Positions 54,132 to 64,000 of a stretch of DNA of 64,000 bases are shown piece by piece. A program made the position numbers and the translations under genes. This DNA is from Larus michahellis (Eukaryota > Chordata > Aves > Charadriiformes > Laridae). Under the pieces are notes generated by a model that searched no databases, was not told where the DNA came from, and saw nothing but the letters and a program-made list of their open reading frames with translations. The stretch lies in NCBI RefSeq assembly GCF_964199755.1, contig NC_133897.1, positions 115,143,579 to 115,207,578 on the forward strand. Direction: 5' to 3'. The stretch's first letter is position 1. Every line of letters begins with the position of its first letter.

Positions 54132-54532
54132 TGTGGTAACAAGCTGAGCAGGTTTAAAAGAGCCTGATGTTAATTTAACAGAGTGCATCCAAGCCCCTCT
54201 GCCCACAGGTGTATTCCCACCCACCACACAGGGAAGCAAAACACCATATGCTTAATGCTACTGCTTTTTTTTTTTGCGGGGGGAAAGCTACTTGATCACA
54301 CCTTTTTTTTTTTTTTGAAACTCGCACATTTTTTTCAAGCAAAGAGGGAGCTTTTAGAAGACTAAATATCGCTTTTCAAGGAGCAATTAGAGCAGAAAAG
54401 GAAAGTAAGACATTTTCCAAGGTCCCGATCGCCTTCCTTCGCATTTATTGCCCCCTTTATAGATGCCTAAGGCTGCTGCGAGCGTTGAAGCCCTGCAGGC
54501 AGCCGCTTCCCTTTCCAGTCGCAGCTGTTTTT

Positions 54533-54552
54533 CCAGTAGTGCCATCTACTGG
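54533..54552 (-). promoter_or_regulatory. CTCF-like motif inside a short palindrome
   Basis: On the minus strand 54552-54540 reads CCAGTAGATGGCA, which fits the CTCF core (CC-A-C/G-C/T-AG-R-K-GGC). The flanking CCAGTAGT completes a near-palindrome, CCAGTAGTGCCATCTACTGG. Binding is predicted from the motif only. Confidence 0.5.
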
Positions 54553-54900
54553 TTTCCCTCTTCCCTGAGGCTCCGCAGGGAAAATCCTTCCCCCATCCCG
54601 CAGATAGGGCAGACCCGGCTGAGAGGCTCCTTGGCTTCCTCCAGCGGCAGCCTGCAGAGCAAGGAAACTCCAGCCCCAACGATGGTTCAAAACCCTTCAT
54701 CCCTTCTGGCCAGAAATGAATGCGGTCCTTTACTAACCCACGCACTCTTGTGTAAACATGCATATAAACATAACTTTGGTTTAGAAAAAGGCTGTGTGCC
54801 TTGTTTCCTTCTCAAGGCATTTCACAAAAACAACTCATTAAGGATTCTTTTTCTTCTCCTTTTCTTTATCTAAAGAAAATTATTTAGTGTTACACCTCAT

Positions 54901-54906
54901 TTTATT
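54901..54906 (-). terminator. Candidate poly(A) signal of the AKAP7-like gene
   Basis: On the minus strand this reads AATAAA, about 680 bases past the stop at 55589. It is the first canonical hexamer I see downstream. The cleavage context was not otherwise convincing. Confidence 0.35.
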
Positions 54907-55588
54907 CCAAAAATACTATTTCCGTAAGTCCAGCAAGATAATTTTCTCATTAAGTAGCCACTAGCCAAAGAAAAGCACGTATTTCAAAGTGTGTTAACAA
55001 CTAAAATAATCTGCCATTTACAGACATGCAATGAATGATTGTGTTGCAATCACGGTTTGGAGCCTTAACTCGGAGCAGCTGTAGGGATTAGGCAAGAAGA
55101 GGCATCTTTAGGCAGCACCCAGGGAGAAGGCAGGCAGGCAGGCAAAGGAAGGAGCAAAGTCAGGGCTGTAGGCCCAGAGCAGGGGGGGAAGCAGGGCAGG
55201 AAGAAACACAACGAAGGTAGAAGCGTGCATTTGGACACAAGAGATATCTGGCAATAACTTTGGGATTAACGCATGGCTTCTGAAGGGCCTGATCCCGTAA
55301 AACCAAAGCTCACATTTGTCCTTATAGTACATACGCTCACACACACCTCTAGTGTAGGTTCTTGTTTAGACCTAGGCATCTCACTGCTACAATATACAGT
55401 GAAGTTTCCCTCCCAGACTTTGTTCTACTTTGTTTTGTCAGTCTCTTAAAAGGACTGGTTTTTACCAAAAACTAATTCACCATCCCCACACCCTCCACCT
55501 CAGCCTAGTGCAGCTCAGTACACCACTGTGGTTGCCTGCCTTCACCACCACCAAGCATGGGTTCAGTTCACCAAGGACTGCAACAGCT

Positions 55589-56161
55589 TTATCCTGAACT
55601 TTTTGGCTGATCAGGTGCATATTCTGTTGCTGCAGTTTTCTGCAAGCTGCCATCTGTTACCCTTGCTTTTTCTTGTTCCCTTTCCACGCTCTTCAACGCA
55701 TCTGATCCTGCTGGCAACAGACCAAGTACTGACTTTGAGCAGATCTCTCCAGCTGCAGGAAAAGTCCCATCTGTAGCTTCAGGCTGTCCCTTCACCTCAT
55801 CAATTTCTTTTTCTTTACTTGCAATTGAAGCCTCAGCAATATTTTCAGACAGTTTATCATCAGCTACTACTAAACACGAGGCAAGCTTACAGCTTGTAGC
55901 AGTTCTTTCTATTTCAGCCTTCGCAGTACTATTTGGAGGGTCTTCACTGCTTGTTTCTCCCACATCTTCCGTCTGCATTTCTTGCTTTTTACTCTCTTCC
56001 ATGCCATGGGAGCCCACATTAATTGAACACTCGCAATAATAGTAACCAGATTCCTGCTTCTTCTTGCGCATGGCACAGAGATCGATTTGACTGAAGACCT
56101 CTGTGCCAAAATAACTGTCTTCATATTCTTTATACAGATCCGAACAAATTTTTCTGAAGCC
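55589..56161 (-). CDS. AKAP7-like 2H phosphoesterase, terminal coding exon (partial gene)
   Basis: An acceptor (ATATTTAG) on the minus strand ends at 56162. The exon then encodes GFRKICSDLYKEYEDSYFGT, followed by EVFSQIDLCAMRKKKQESGYY and YCECSINVG. This matches the end of the AKAP7 gamma central domain, where the family has IDLCSM-KKKQ-GYYHCES-SI. The frame joins in phase 0 to the exon at 60917-61029. After the homology the frame stays open for about 148 more codons, giving an acidic, Ser/Thr/Lys-rich, probably disordered tail that ends PDQPKSSG. AKAP7's PKA-RII-binding amphipathic helix is not visible in this exon. AKAP7 gamma contains a 2H-type nucleotide phosphoesterase fold related to 2',5'-oligoadenylate-cleaving enzymes. 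Activity of this paralog is inferred only. Upstream exons carrying the first HxT motif must lie beyond the right edge. Confidence 0.85.
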   Translation of the reverse strand, partial: GFRKICSDLYKEYEDSYFGTEVFSQIDLCAMRKKKQESGYYYCECSINVGSHGMEESKKQEMQTEDVGETSSEDPPNSTAKAEIERTATSCKLASCLVVADDKLSENIAEASIASKEKEIDEVKGQPEATDGTFPAAGEICSKSVLGLLPAGSDALKSVEREQEKARVTDGSLQKTAATEYAPDQPKSSG

Positions 56162-57055
56162 CTAAATATTGAAAGAGCAATGTGACACTATATATGTACT
56201 TTATACATATACACACACACACAAAAAAAATTGTGTTCTTTATAAAGGTACAAGATGTATCAAGTATTATCTTAACAAAATTTAACATAGAAAATACACC
56301 CCCACCCCTCCCATTAGGATAGTAATATCGACTTTATTTGGTAGCATTTGAGTTGATCCTGAGAAAAAAAACCCAGCCGTTAGTAATGAGAGTTATAGGA
56401 AGTTTGCCTTTTTCTGAATCCCCCACCTACCCCACCCTCCACAAGCACAAACATACCAAAGATACATAAATGGATCAATTTAATCCACTATTATTCAAGT
56501 ACATACATCTAATTTTAGATATTTCAAACAAGTTCACGGTCACCACATCCAGTGAGAAGCTACTCCCTAGTCTCCTGAATTGCCTTTAGGAGGATTTTCT
56601 TTATTTCACTTAAAGTTTAACTTTAGTCAGTTTCATCCCATTGATACCTTTACAGACTGAAAAATTAATCCTTCTCCTTGGTGTACGCATTCCACAACAG
56701 TAATTAAATAATGTGCTAGAGACAGGTTAGAAATAGAGCTCATGCGCCTTCTTCCCCGTGAGCAAAGAAGTATTCGAAAGAAATTTAACTCAGTGACTTA
56801 TCGTGAAGGCAAGCTCATTTCAGCAAGCCAGAAGAAAAGAAAAAGAAACCCCCAGCAGCTCTTAGGATAGCTACCAAGCACTGCTAATATCCCAACGGCC
56901 AAATGCTACAAACAGTCACGGCATATAAAGGGAAGTGTTTGCTCCCATAGATGTGCTTTCAGAGGTTGACATGTTCTTTTTCAGACTAAAAAAAAAAGTA
57001 ATTTCCACTGCCATAATCAAAGCACTTGTTCAGAAACCATTGCAATTTCGGACTG

Positions 57056-57445
57056 TCAAGATTTAAAGTCAACAGCCCCTTGTCTTTGCAGTTCTCCCCA
57101 TGACAAGTTCAATCGCAGCAGCACTGGCTGCCCTGTACGGGTGTCACCAGGGATGGGCGAGCAATCCAACAGTTCCACAGTCCCCACCGCTTTAATTTGG
57201 CCAGCAACAGGCTGCCAATTTAAATAAAGGGCTCCCACGAAGCATTTAGCCTGTAACAAACCACATATGCCAGGGGCACACATGGAGATGAAGTGAAGGA
57301 CAGATGAATCATTAAGCAACAGGGAATAGTCTCTGCCTTCCCTTAACCTAACAAGCAAGCCAGCTAACAAGGCTCCAAGGAGCCCCTTGCAGCACATTCC
57401 CTCAAAGAAGTCTGTCAGTTTGTTCAGCCCTGCCTCCAAATGCAC
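57056..57445 (-). other. Unidentified 129-codon open frame inside the intron
   Basis: An uninterrupted minus-strand frame, leucine-rich, with blocks such as FEGMCCKGLLGALLAGLLV and VLHFISMCAPGICGLLQAKC. I do not recognise it. No convincing splice signals bound it in phase with the AKAP7-like exons, so it may be chance or a relic of an unidentified repeat. Confidence 0.3.
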
Positions 57446-58744
57446 AGGAGCACACAGTTTAAGAAAAACAACAAAAAAACAACAAAAACAACAAAAAAGG
57501 ACTCTTTACAAGCTTCCTTCCTTGTAAGGACAGCCTTTTTAGCAGGCTTCTGTGTGAATGGACATGCATGGTTCGCGGCGTGGGGAATGTGGGAGGATGG
57601 CCAGAACAGCCAGTGTCACCTGGAGAAAGCCAGATATAAATAGCTTCAGGCTCAAACACATCAAATCCTGATGACCAAAGCACTTCAAAGTTTAATCAAA
57701 CAAACTGCACACCTTTTCCTGTGCCCCAGAGATACCCATGTGTCAGTCGGAGCCAGGCTGTTTGGTAGCCAAGTGCTATGTGTCACCTTTATGCCACCAG
57801 CTGCAAGTTCAGCTTAAATGCAGAGGTACAGTGTGCACGGGCTGTTTTCTGCCTAATTTGGAAGGATGATGGAAACTTGAGTAAGGTCATGTCACTGAAG
57901 ATAACTTATCAAGTAGCCAGAAGAGGGCAGGATTACTGCTGCCCTTTCATTAAAAAACTCAAAATATTTTAATAGAAGTACATGACTCTGCATCACTGCT
58001 GCTCTCTCAACACCCAGGGTGAACCGCAGCTATCTGCCAACTTGCACCAAGCAAGCCTACTTAAAGCAGCATGAAAAGCAAGAATGGACGTTTTCCACTT
58101 TAGTATGGAGGCACTCGATCCACAGTTTCCCTCCGGCACAGGCAGCGCCTGGCCCTGGAGGCTCACAACCTGCACTGACAAAAGCGCTTCTTTGTCTGCG
58201 TGCTGGGGAAGGCTCTTACCACAGATACTGAAGGGGACTCTCTTAAGAAGTGAACTGTTCCCTTTTGGCTCATTGGAAAGGGAGAGGTCAGAAAACCTGA
58301 AGAGCCAATGTTTTATATTTATGCCAGGGCCACGCCACACATTTTGAACCCGATCAACAAACAGCACATACTGCTCCTTCAGTAGCTATTCAAGATAAAT
58401 GGCACACAAACCAAGCTCTCCTCAGCCTCTTGGGACCTTTAGACACACAACTGAAGTCAACAATGCACAGTTTCCCGAGAGCAGAGTTTGTGGTTGTAGT
58501 AGCTGTTTTGAGGAGAACCACCTCCTCCTTCCCCCACAAATAAGAAAAAGGTCTGCAGCTACTCCACCAGTGTCATCACATACCTGTCTTGTTAACAAAG
58601 TATTCTTGAGATGTCAAATATAAACAGTGTGTTAGTAATTATTTCTAAGCTTCATATAAGCAGCACTTAAGTTGCATGAAGTACTTAAAGTGCATCCTTA
58701 CTACAAGGAAACAGTTATTTATGGTATAAAGAAAGTAATTACCG

Positions 58745-58757
58745 CCAGTAGATGGCA
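58745..58757 (+). promoter_or_regulatory. CTCF-like motif
   Basis: CCAGTAGATGGCA on the plus strand is identical over all 13 bases to the minus-strand motif at 54552-54540. It fits the CTCF core consensus. Occupancy is unknown. Confidence 0.5.
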
Positions 58758-59185
58758 TCATAATAACTGAAGTAATATTTTGTCTTATTCAGACTTTGGC
58801 ATCTTCTAGCGTTTAGGAAGGTTAATTTCTCTCCTGCAGTCTTTGGGAATGGGATATTATAGCAGTAGTCAGAGTTTTCCTCCTTTCTTTTCCCATTACA
58901 TTTTGATTTTGAAAGATGAAATAAGTTGTCAGTATTTTCAGCTGGCGTGTCAGATCTCAAAATACATACACACTAACCTTCCAGTTTGATTTTTGAGGTT
59001 AAACCCTATGTCTAAGGCTGAGCCTTAGTAACCTCAGGGAGATTTGTGTGTGACATACAGAGTCCACATACCCCCTAATAGCTAACTTAACATACAGTCC
59101 TGCTCCACTGTGGCTTCATGGACCAGATGCGTAGAATAGTATTTTAGGAGCAACAGTTTTAAGGTGCAAATAAATTTGGACAAGA

Positions 59186-59882
59186 ATGAGGAACACTTGG
59201 TAGACAAGGGGGGGTCAGTGAATATTTTCTACCTAGACTTCAGAAAGGCATTTGACACCGTCTCCCATAAGATCCTCAGAGAAGCTGATGAAGTATGGTC
59301 TGGATGAACAGACAATGAGGTGGATTGGAAACTGGCTGAACAGCCAGGTCCAGAGAGTGGTTTCTCAGCAGCACAAAGTCTAGTTGGTAGCCGACAACCA
59401 GAGGTGTACCCCAGTGGTCAATACTGGCTTCAATACTGTTCAACATCTTCATTAACAGTCTGGATGATGGGGCAGAGTACACCCTCAGCAGCTTCACTGA
59501 TGACAAAACTGAGAGGAGCAGCTCATTTACCAGAGGGTCATGCTGCCATCCAGAGGGATCTTGACAGGCCAGAGGAATGGACCGACAGGAACCTCATGAT
59601 GTTCAACAAGGGGAAGTGAGAAGTCCTGCCACTGAGGATGAACCACCCCATGCAGGCTGAGGGCAAACTGCAAAACAGCTTTGAAGAAAGGGACCTGGTG
59701 GACACCAAGTTGAACATGAGCCAACAACGTGCCCTTGGAACAGAGAAGGTCAGTGGTTTCCTAGTCTGCATTAGGAGTGTTGCCAGCGGGTCAAGGGAGG
59801 TGATCCTTCCCCTCTGCTCAACACCAATGAGGCCACACCTGGAGTACTGGGTCCAGTTCTGGGCTCCCCACTTGATAGTCAA
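59186..59882 (+). mobile_element. CR1 LINE internal fragment, truncated at both ends
   Basis: It encodes a degenerate CR1 RT segment. DLVDKGGSVN-like sequence leads into [19 protein letters not shown] near 59230-59280. A QVQRVVSQQ-like block lies near 59348, and a decayed catalytic motif (FTDDK instead of FADDT) near 59494-59508. The segment ends near [13 protein letters not shown] sequence at about 59880. The 3' UTR and ATTCTATG tail are missing, so the copy was cut after insertion or is too decayed to follow. Multiple frameshifts make it non-functional. It lies in the AKAP7-like intron, antisense to that gene. Confidence 0.9.
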
Positions 59883-60916
59883 ACATTCAAAGTTCTATAC
59901 ACATACATTTTATATACTTGCAAGCAAGTAGATTGCATACGTGAATCATACTATGCAGGAACATAAGCTATATTTAGTGCTAGAGATCAAAGGAGGAGAA
60001 CATGCAAGAAACTATTTTTTTTTTTTTTTACTTTAAACCTGATAGTAAAAGGAATTATGAAAATACTCTGGACGAAAGTCAACAATAATTCCTACATGCC
60101 TGTTGCACAATTTTTTTTTTTTTATATTAGACATTGCTGATGCCTGTACTCATGAAATTCCCCATAGGCAGAATAATAAAAAAAAGCCTCCAAGCACAGA
60201 ACTATTAGTACTATCCAACTTTGATTGTACCATGTATACAGAAGGCAAATATCAAGTCAATATGAAGTACTTGAAGTGCACAAATACAAGGTCATTTTCT
60301 TCAGCTATTATAGCATTTTCTGTTTTCTTTGTGCATGCTCCTTTAGTGTTTCAGGTTTGCAATATATTGACCTCATAAATACAAGTACTATTCCTGGAAA
60401 CAAGCAGGACAATATTCCACTGGGAAATGAGCAATCTAATCAGAGTTGTTTTTTACTTTAATTGTATGTGATAAAACCCCATACAATGCTGCAGTAAAGG
60501 TTAGAAAAGCACATCACATATTTCTAGCATAAATCAAGGCACCAGTCTGTCTTCCAACATGACATTAATCTTGTTCTCAGATAAATATTGCTCATAAGCC
60601 ATCCTGCCCTATGGAAACAGCTTGACATTGTGTTTTTGTGCAGATTTGACTGGCTACAGCAGAAGGAAAGCACTCTGTACTCTACAATAGAGCCATACAC
60701 AATATGAGCAAGAGGCCTCATCTCTTCCCATCGCATATGAGCAAACACAACTGTGTTGGCCAGCCTACATACAAGCTTTGTTAAATAATGGAAATTATAT
60801 TTTTCTCTAGTTGCAATGATTATTGCTTAAGTACATAGTCCCCAAGAATTCCACTGGAAGGAAAATAATCACTAGAACAGATCCCAATACAAAATAATTT
60901 AGACCCGGTTACTTAC

Positions 60917-61029
60917 CCTTCTTTTCAACCTTGGTGCTTTGGAGAGCTTTAAGAAAGTAAGATGTGGCTTGAAATCCTTGCTCCCTGAAATGTCGAGATT
61001 CATTTCAATAAAGCATTCTTCCACAGCTT
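60917..61029 (-). CDS. AKAP7-like 2H phosphoesterase, penultimate coding exon
   Basis: A 113-bp minus-strand exon bounded by acceptor TTTTTTACCAG (AG at 61031-61030) and donor AGG|GTAAGT (GT at 60916-60915). It completes a split codon with its first two bases and then encodes 37 residues: AVEECFIEMNLDISGSKD, then FKPHLTFLKLSKAPRLKRR. The HLT is the second HxT motif of the 2H phosphoesterase superfamily, and FKPHLTF-KLSKAP is diagnostic of AKAP7 and its close relatives. The exon ends on a codon boundary, matching the phase-0 start of the terminal exon. The gene is on the minus strand, converging on TMEM200C. Both the sequence match and the splice signals support a real multi-exon gene rather than a processed copy. 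Confidence 0.87.
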
Positions 61030-64000
61030 CTGGTAAAAAAGATAAAATAAGTAAAAAAATCCCCCCAGTTGGGAGTTAGGGAAAAAATATTTACAGGAAG
61101 GTTAGGCAAAAAAGCCAGTATGTGTTTCTTGAGCAAGACACACAGTTAAAACACGCAGCAGATAGCTAGTTGTCATACCATCCCAGGCAACACAGACAAA
61201 TGAAAAATAAGCAGAAACAAAGTTGTGCATGACATACAGCCACATGTTGCAAACCTGAAACTAGATCCAAACTTCTATGTTTGCAATGCAATTCCTTGTG
61301 AATTCACAGACCACCTGTCACAACGGTGAGTTCAGGAAAGCACATGCCTATGGCAGCCCTGCTAGGAACAAGACACAGCCCCCAGTGGCCACAGCCGGGG
61401 AGTGTGATGGGACAGATTGTCCCCAATTACTGCAAAAAGCAATGCGAGAAGCGCTTCCAGCAAAAAGTGGCAAGATTCCCAAAGCTAGTACAGCTCTGAA
61501 GCACTTGGGGCAATACGGAAGGAAAAGTCACACAAACATAGAACTCCTTCCCCAGATTGTGTGATACGAGGTGTTTATGGTGGTGCTGGTTTAAAAACTT
61601 TGGCCGTATAATTATGAAGTAATAAGGTTTTATTCTGCATCCAAAGAAGTGTCTGTGAGCAACTCCAGAATTTATATTCAAGGTCTTTCAGCTAAAGATT
61701 GTAATGACAACTCAAGCCAAGTTGCTCTATCCATGGTTTTCATGAACTTTGAATTGGGGGATGCAGAGTCTCACAAGAGTAACGAGGTGAAGCTTGCATT
61801 AGGCAGACCCCTGCAGCTCTGGCAAGTACAGAAGATGAAGTGTTGCTCTCCAGCAGTTGTGCTCAAACAGTAAAAAATAATTCCAAAATAACACTGAAAG
61901 CCTTGGCTAATACTGGAGTACTTAGGACCTCTCCCCAGCATTTTTTATTGTTGCCAGAGGTCTTTATACCTTGGTTGTACAAAGCGGACAAAAGAGCGAA
62001 AAATCAACACCTGCCCTGGAAACCTGCAACATTTGTGTGGCTTTTCCTGCCAGACGCCCCTCCTTACCGCCTATCTTTGTTACTACTTAATTGCTTAGGC
62101 ACTGGGAGAAGCAGGATCAGCGTTGAAATTTGTGTTAAAGGCAGCAGAGCACGTATTTAATGAGTGCATTGCTTGAAATCACCCTACTTCCATTTTGTGT
62201 TTCCATCTATCAGAAAGTTTAACTACATGTGTGTTTATTAATTTGTCATATGCATTTGTACCAAGGCCAAGTCTCTGGCTTGGAGTTTAGCTAATTAATA
62301 CATTAAAATGTTTCATCTCAGAATATTTGTGAGGGAACAGCAGCTGGGGCTGTCTGGTCACTTTGCCAGGGCAACTGCTTTATGTTTTCCAGCTGGAAAA
62401 TGTATAAAGAAAAGGATCCAGTTGCCTGAACAAGCATCTAGTGCCCTTTTAGATGCCCTACAGGATGCCCACCTGGCCTCCAGCTGCCACTGCAGAAGGG
62501 TACAGTCTGGCTGGAGGTCCAGTATGGACATCAGATACTTTAGAGCATCTAAAAACAGTAGTACATGATTATAGTTAAGTACCAAATAACCCCTAAAGTG
62601 CCTCTAGTACTTTGTGAAACAAAGCATATGAACATGAAGGGTTTCTACATATTATTGAATCTTCTTGCTCCCACACCAGTAGGTCAAAACACAGCAAGCC
62701 CTGAAGAATACATGCAGCAAAGTGTCTAAGCCTCTTCTAGGAAAAAGCCCTTCCTCACATATCATATAGGCAAAATAACAACCTCTAGATGCCCAAAAAG
62801 AAGCAAGCTAGAGTTCAACATATCAAAACCCCCAAATTAGCATCTCCTCATATTCACCACCCAGCACCAGCCCTACCAAACAGCAGGAAGGCGTTATTAC
62901 TGCAAGGTGAAGGTCTTACTGCCATGAGCAGACTTTCATGAGGAAGGCTGCTGATGAAAGAAAGGTCAAGGCTAGGAGTCACCTTCAAGAACTCAGTTTA
63001 GGAATGAGGTTTGTAGCTGATGTCCCACCCGTGTCAGGATGGCACTCAGTTTTTCAGACACTATCTTCCCTAGCTCACTTGATAAATATCCTAAGAAAAT
63101 TCCAAGACATCTTAAGCAGTCCCTCTTTTTCAAAGCAGATGAGGCCACTAGCAGCAAGCCCAGTAATTCCTAGTATCTACCAATTGACTGCAGTTAATTG
63201 ATCAAGAGACAGGATAACTCTCCACTTGGAAACCAAAGTCCATGATGTAGGAATGAAAGCCAGCCACCTATTTTTTATATTTTCTAGTGCCAGGAACACT
63301 TCAGAGGTTCAAAAAAACTTTATAAAAGCAGGCTGAGCAGTTAAACTGTTGTTGACAAATCATCAATAAGGGCGTGACGAAGCAGAGGCAGCTGGCAGAA
63401 GTAGCTTGACCTTTGCCAGTCAAATCATTCACCCATCATGCTGCTTGAAGAGGCAGCATTTGGAACTCCACACCTACCCCATGAGCAGCCAAAAATATTG
63501 ACTAAAAGGTAAGAAAAAAATCCCTATTCATTCATTGTGTAACAATTAATTCAATTGCTGTGCTGAGGGAGAGGGGGGCAAGAAAACACAGAAAAATATT
63601 TCTTCAGAAATGTCGTTAAAAGCATAGATTTTTATACATATTTGCATAATCCCCAGACTCATTAAGTCCTAGAAATGGTCAGAGATTATGCAGAAAGGAG
63701 AACAACACTGAAAGTTACATCTCTGAATAGCAGAGCCATTGGTGACAGAGTTAACAGCTTGAAAACTAGCAGCTTGTCTCACAGTCAAGGAAGCATTTCA
63801 GGCAATCAGTGAACAATCATATTGCATTAAAAAACACGCAAGTACTGACAGAATATTCCTGGGGTTTGCAATCAAAATTTTTCTCCTCCATCTCATTAAG
63901 AAAGGGATTCAGATCAGAAGCTAGACACCAGGTTTCCAGAACCCTGAAGACGCAGGCTGTCCAGGCAGAGAACATGAAGGATCTGCCACCCACTACTGTA
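61030..64000 (-). other. Further upstream intron of the AKAP7-like gene
   Basis: The acceptor at 61030-61031 implies another exon further right. I searched the minus strand to the window edge for the expected upstream blocks (the first HxT segment and a GFVKLA-like segment) and did not find them, so the rest of the gene should lie outside. No other gene or repeat family was recognised here. Confidence 0.55.

Larger units (their letters stand above)
41696..54900. other. Intergenic region between convergent genes
   Basis: No exon, RNA gene or transposon recognised in about 13 kb. Simple sequence includes a purine-rich patch at about 45100-45140, an A run at about 49531-49551, T/TTTG-rich DNA at about 51830-51865 and a 27-nt T run at 54099-54125. 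Short frames at 46084-46462 (minus), 47101-47295 (plus) and 49753-50070 (plus) were checked and not identified. A CTCF-like site at 54533-54552 is listed separately. Confidence 0.55.
56162..60916 (-). other. Intron of the AKAP7-like gene
   Basis: This stretch lies between a minus-strand donor (AGG|GTAAGT, at 60917/60916) and the acceptor at 56162-56163. The exon phases agree across it. It contains a plus-oriented CR1 fragment, a CTCF-like site at 58745-58757, an AC run near 56205-56222, an A/C-rich stretch near 57461-57499, and an unexplained 390-bp minus-strand open frame at 57056-57445. Confidence 0.8.

Noticed and set aside
55800..55900. A possible RII-binding helix in the AKAP7-like tail (around residues reading LSENIAEASIAS)
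   Set aside because: The hydrophobic spacing does not fit the RII-binding consensus. A serine sits where an aliphatic residue is needed and the surrounding residues are too polar.

Overview
This window looks like avian nuclear DNA. The evidence is chicken-repeat-1 (CR1) LINE fragments, two of which end in the ATTCTATGATTCT-type 3' tail, a low overall repeat load, long AT-rich gene-free stretches, and a single-exon vertebrate TMEM200C gene behind an isolated CpG island. I see no bacterial or viral gene organisation, no tRNA or rRNA genes and no CRISPR array.

Layout. Positions 1-36.5 kb are a gene desert holding CR1 copies (5.6-7.3 kb, 17.4-19.5 kb and a tail at 24.7 kb), scattered microsatellites, a strong palindrome near 20.5 kb, an unexplained GC-rich patch at 10.1-11.9 kb, and a three-tier homopurine satellite at 34.28-34.54 kb. 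A CpG island at about 36.54-37.66 kb is the likely TMEM200C promoter. A non-coding first exon probably splices from 37097 to 39298. The complete TMEM200C coding sequence is at 39341-40990 (+), followed by a 3' UTR with a poly(A) signal at 41672.

From about 41.7 to 54.9 kb there is no recognisable gene. On the minus strand, converging tail-to-tail with TMEM200C, are the last two coding exons of an AKAP7-like 2H-phosphoesterase gene (61029-60917 spliced to 56161-55589). Its earlier exons should lie beyond the right edge. The intron between these exons holds another dead CR1 fragment.

The most interesting item is this AKAP7-like gene. Human 18p11 carries TMEM200C and EPB41L3, with only the tiny AKAIN1 resembling the AKAP7 anchoring helix. 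Human 6q23 carries TMEM200A, EPB41L2 and AKAP7. The exons here may therefore be the catalytic part of an AKAP7 ohnolog that mammals lost. Two exact copies of a CTCF-like 13-mer in divergent orientation sit on either side of its terminal exon. Everything was read by eye. Repeat boundaries are approximate and no database search was possible.
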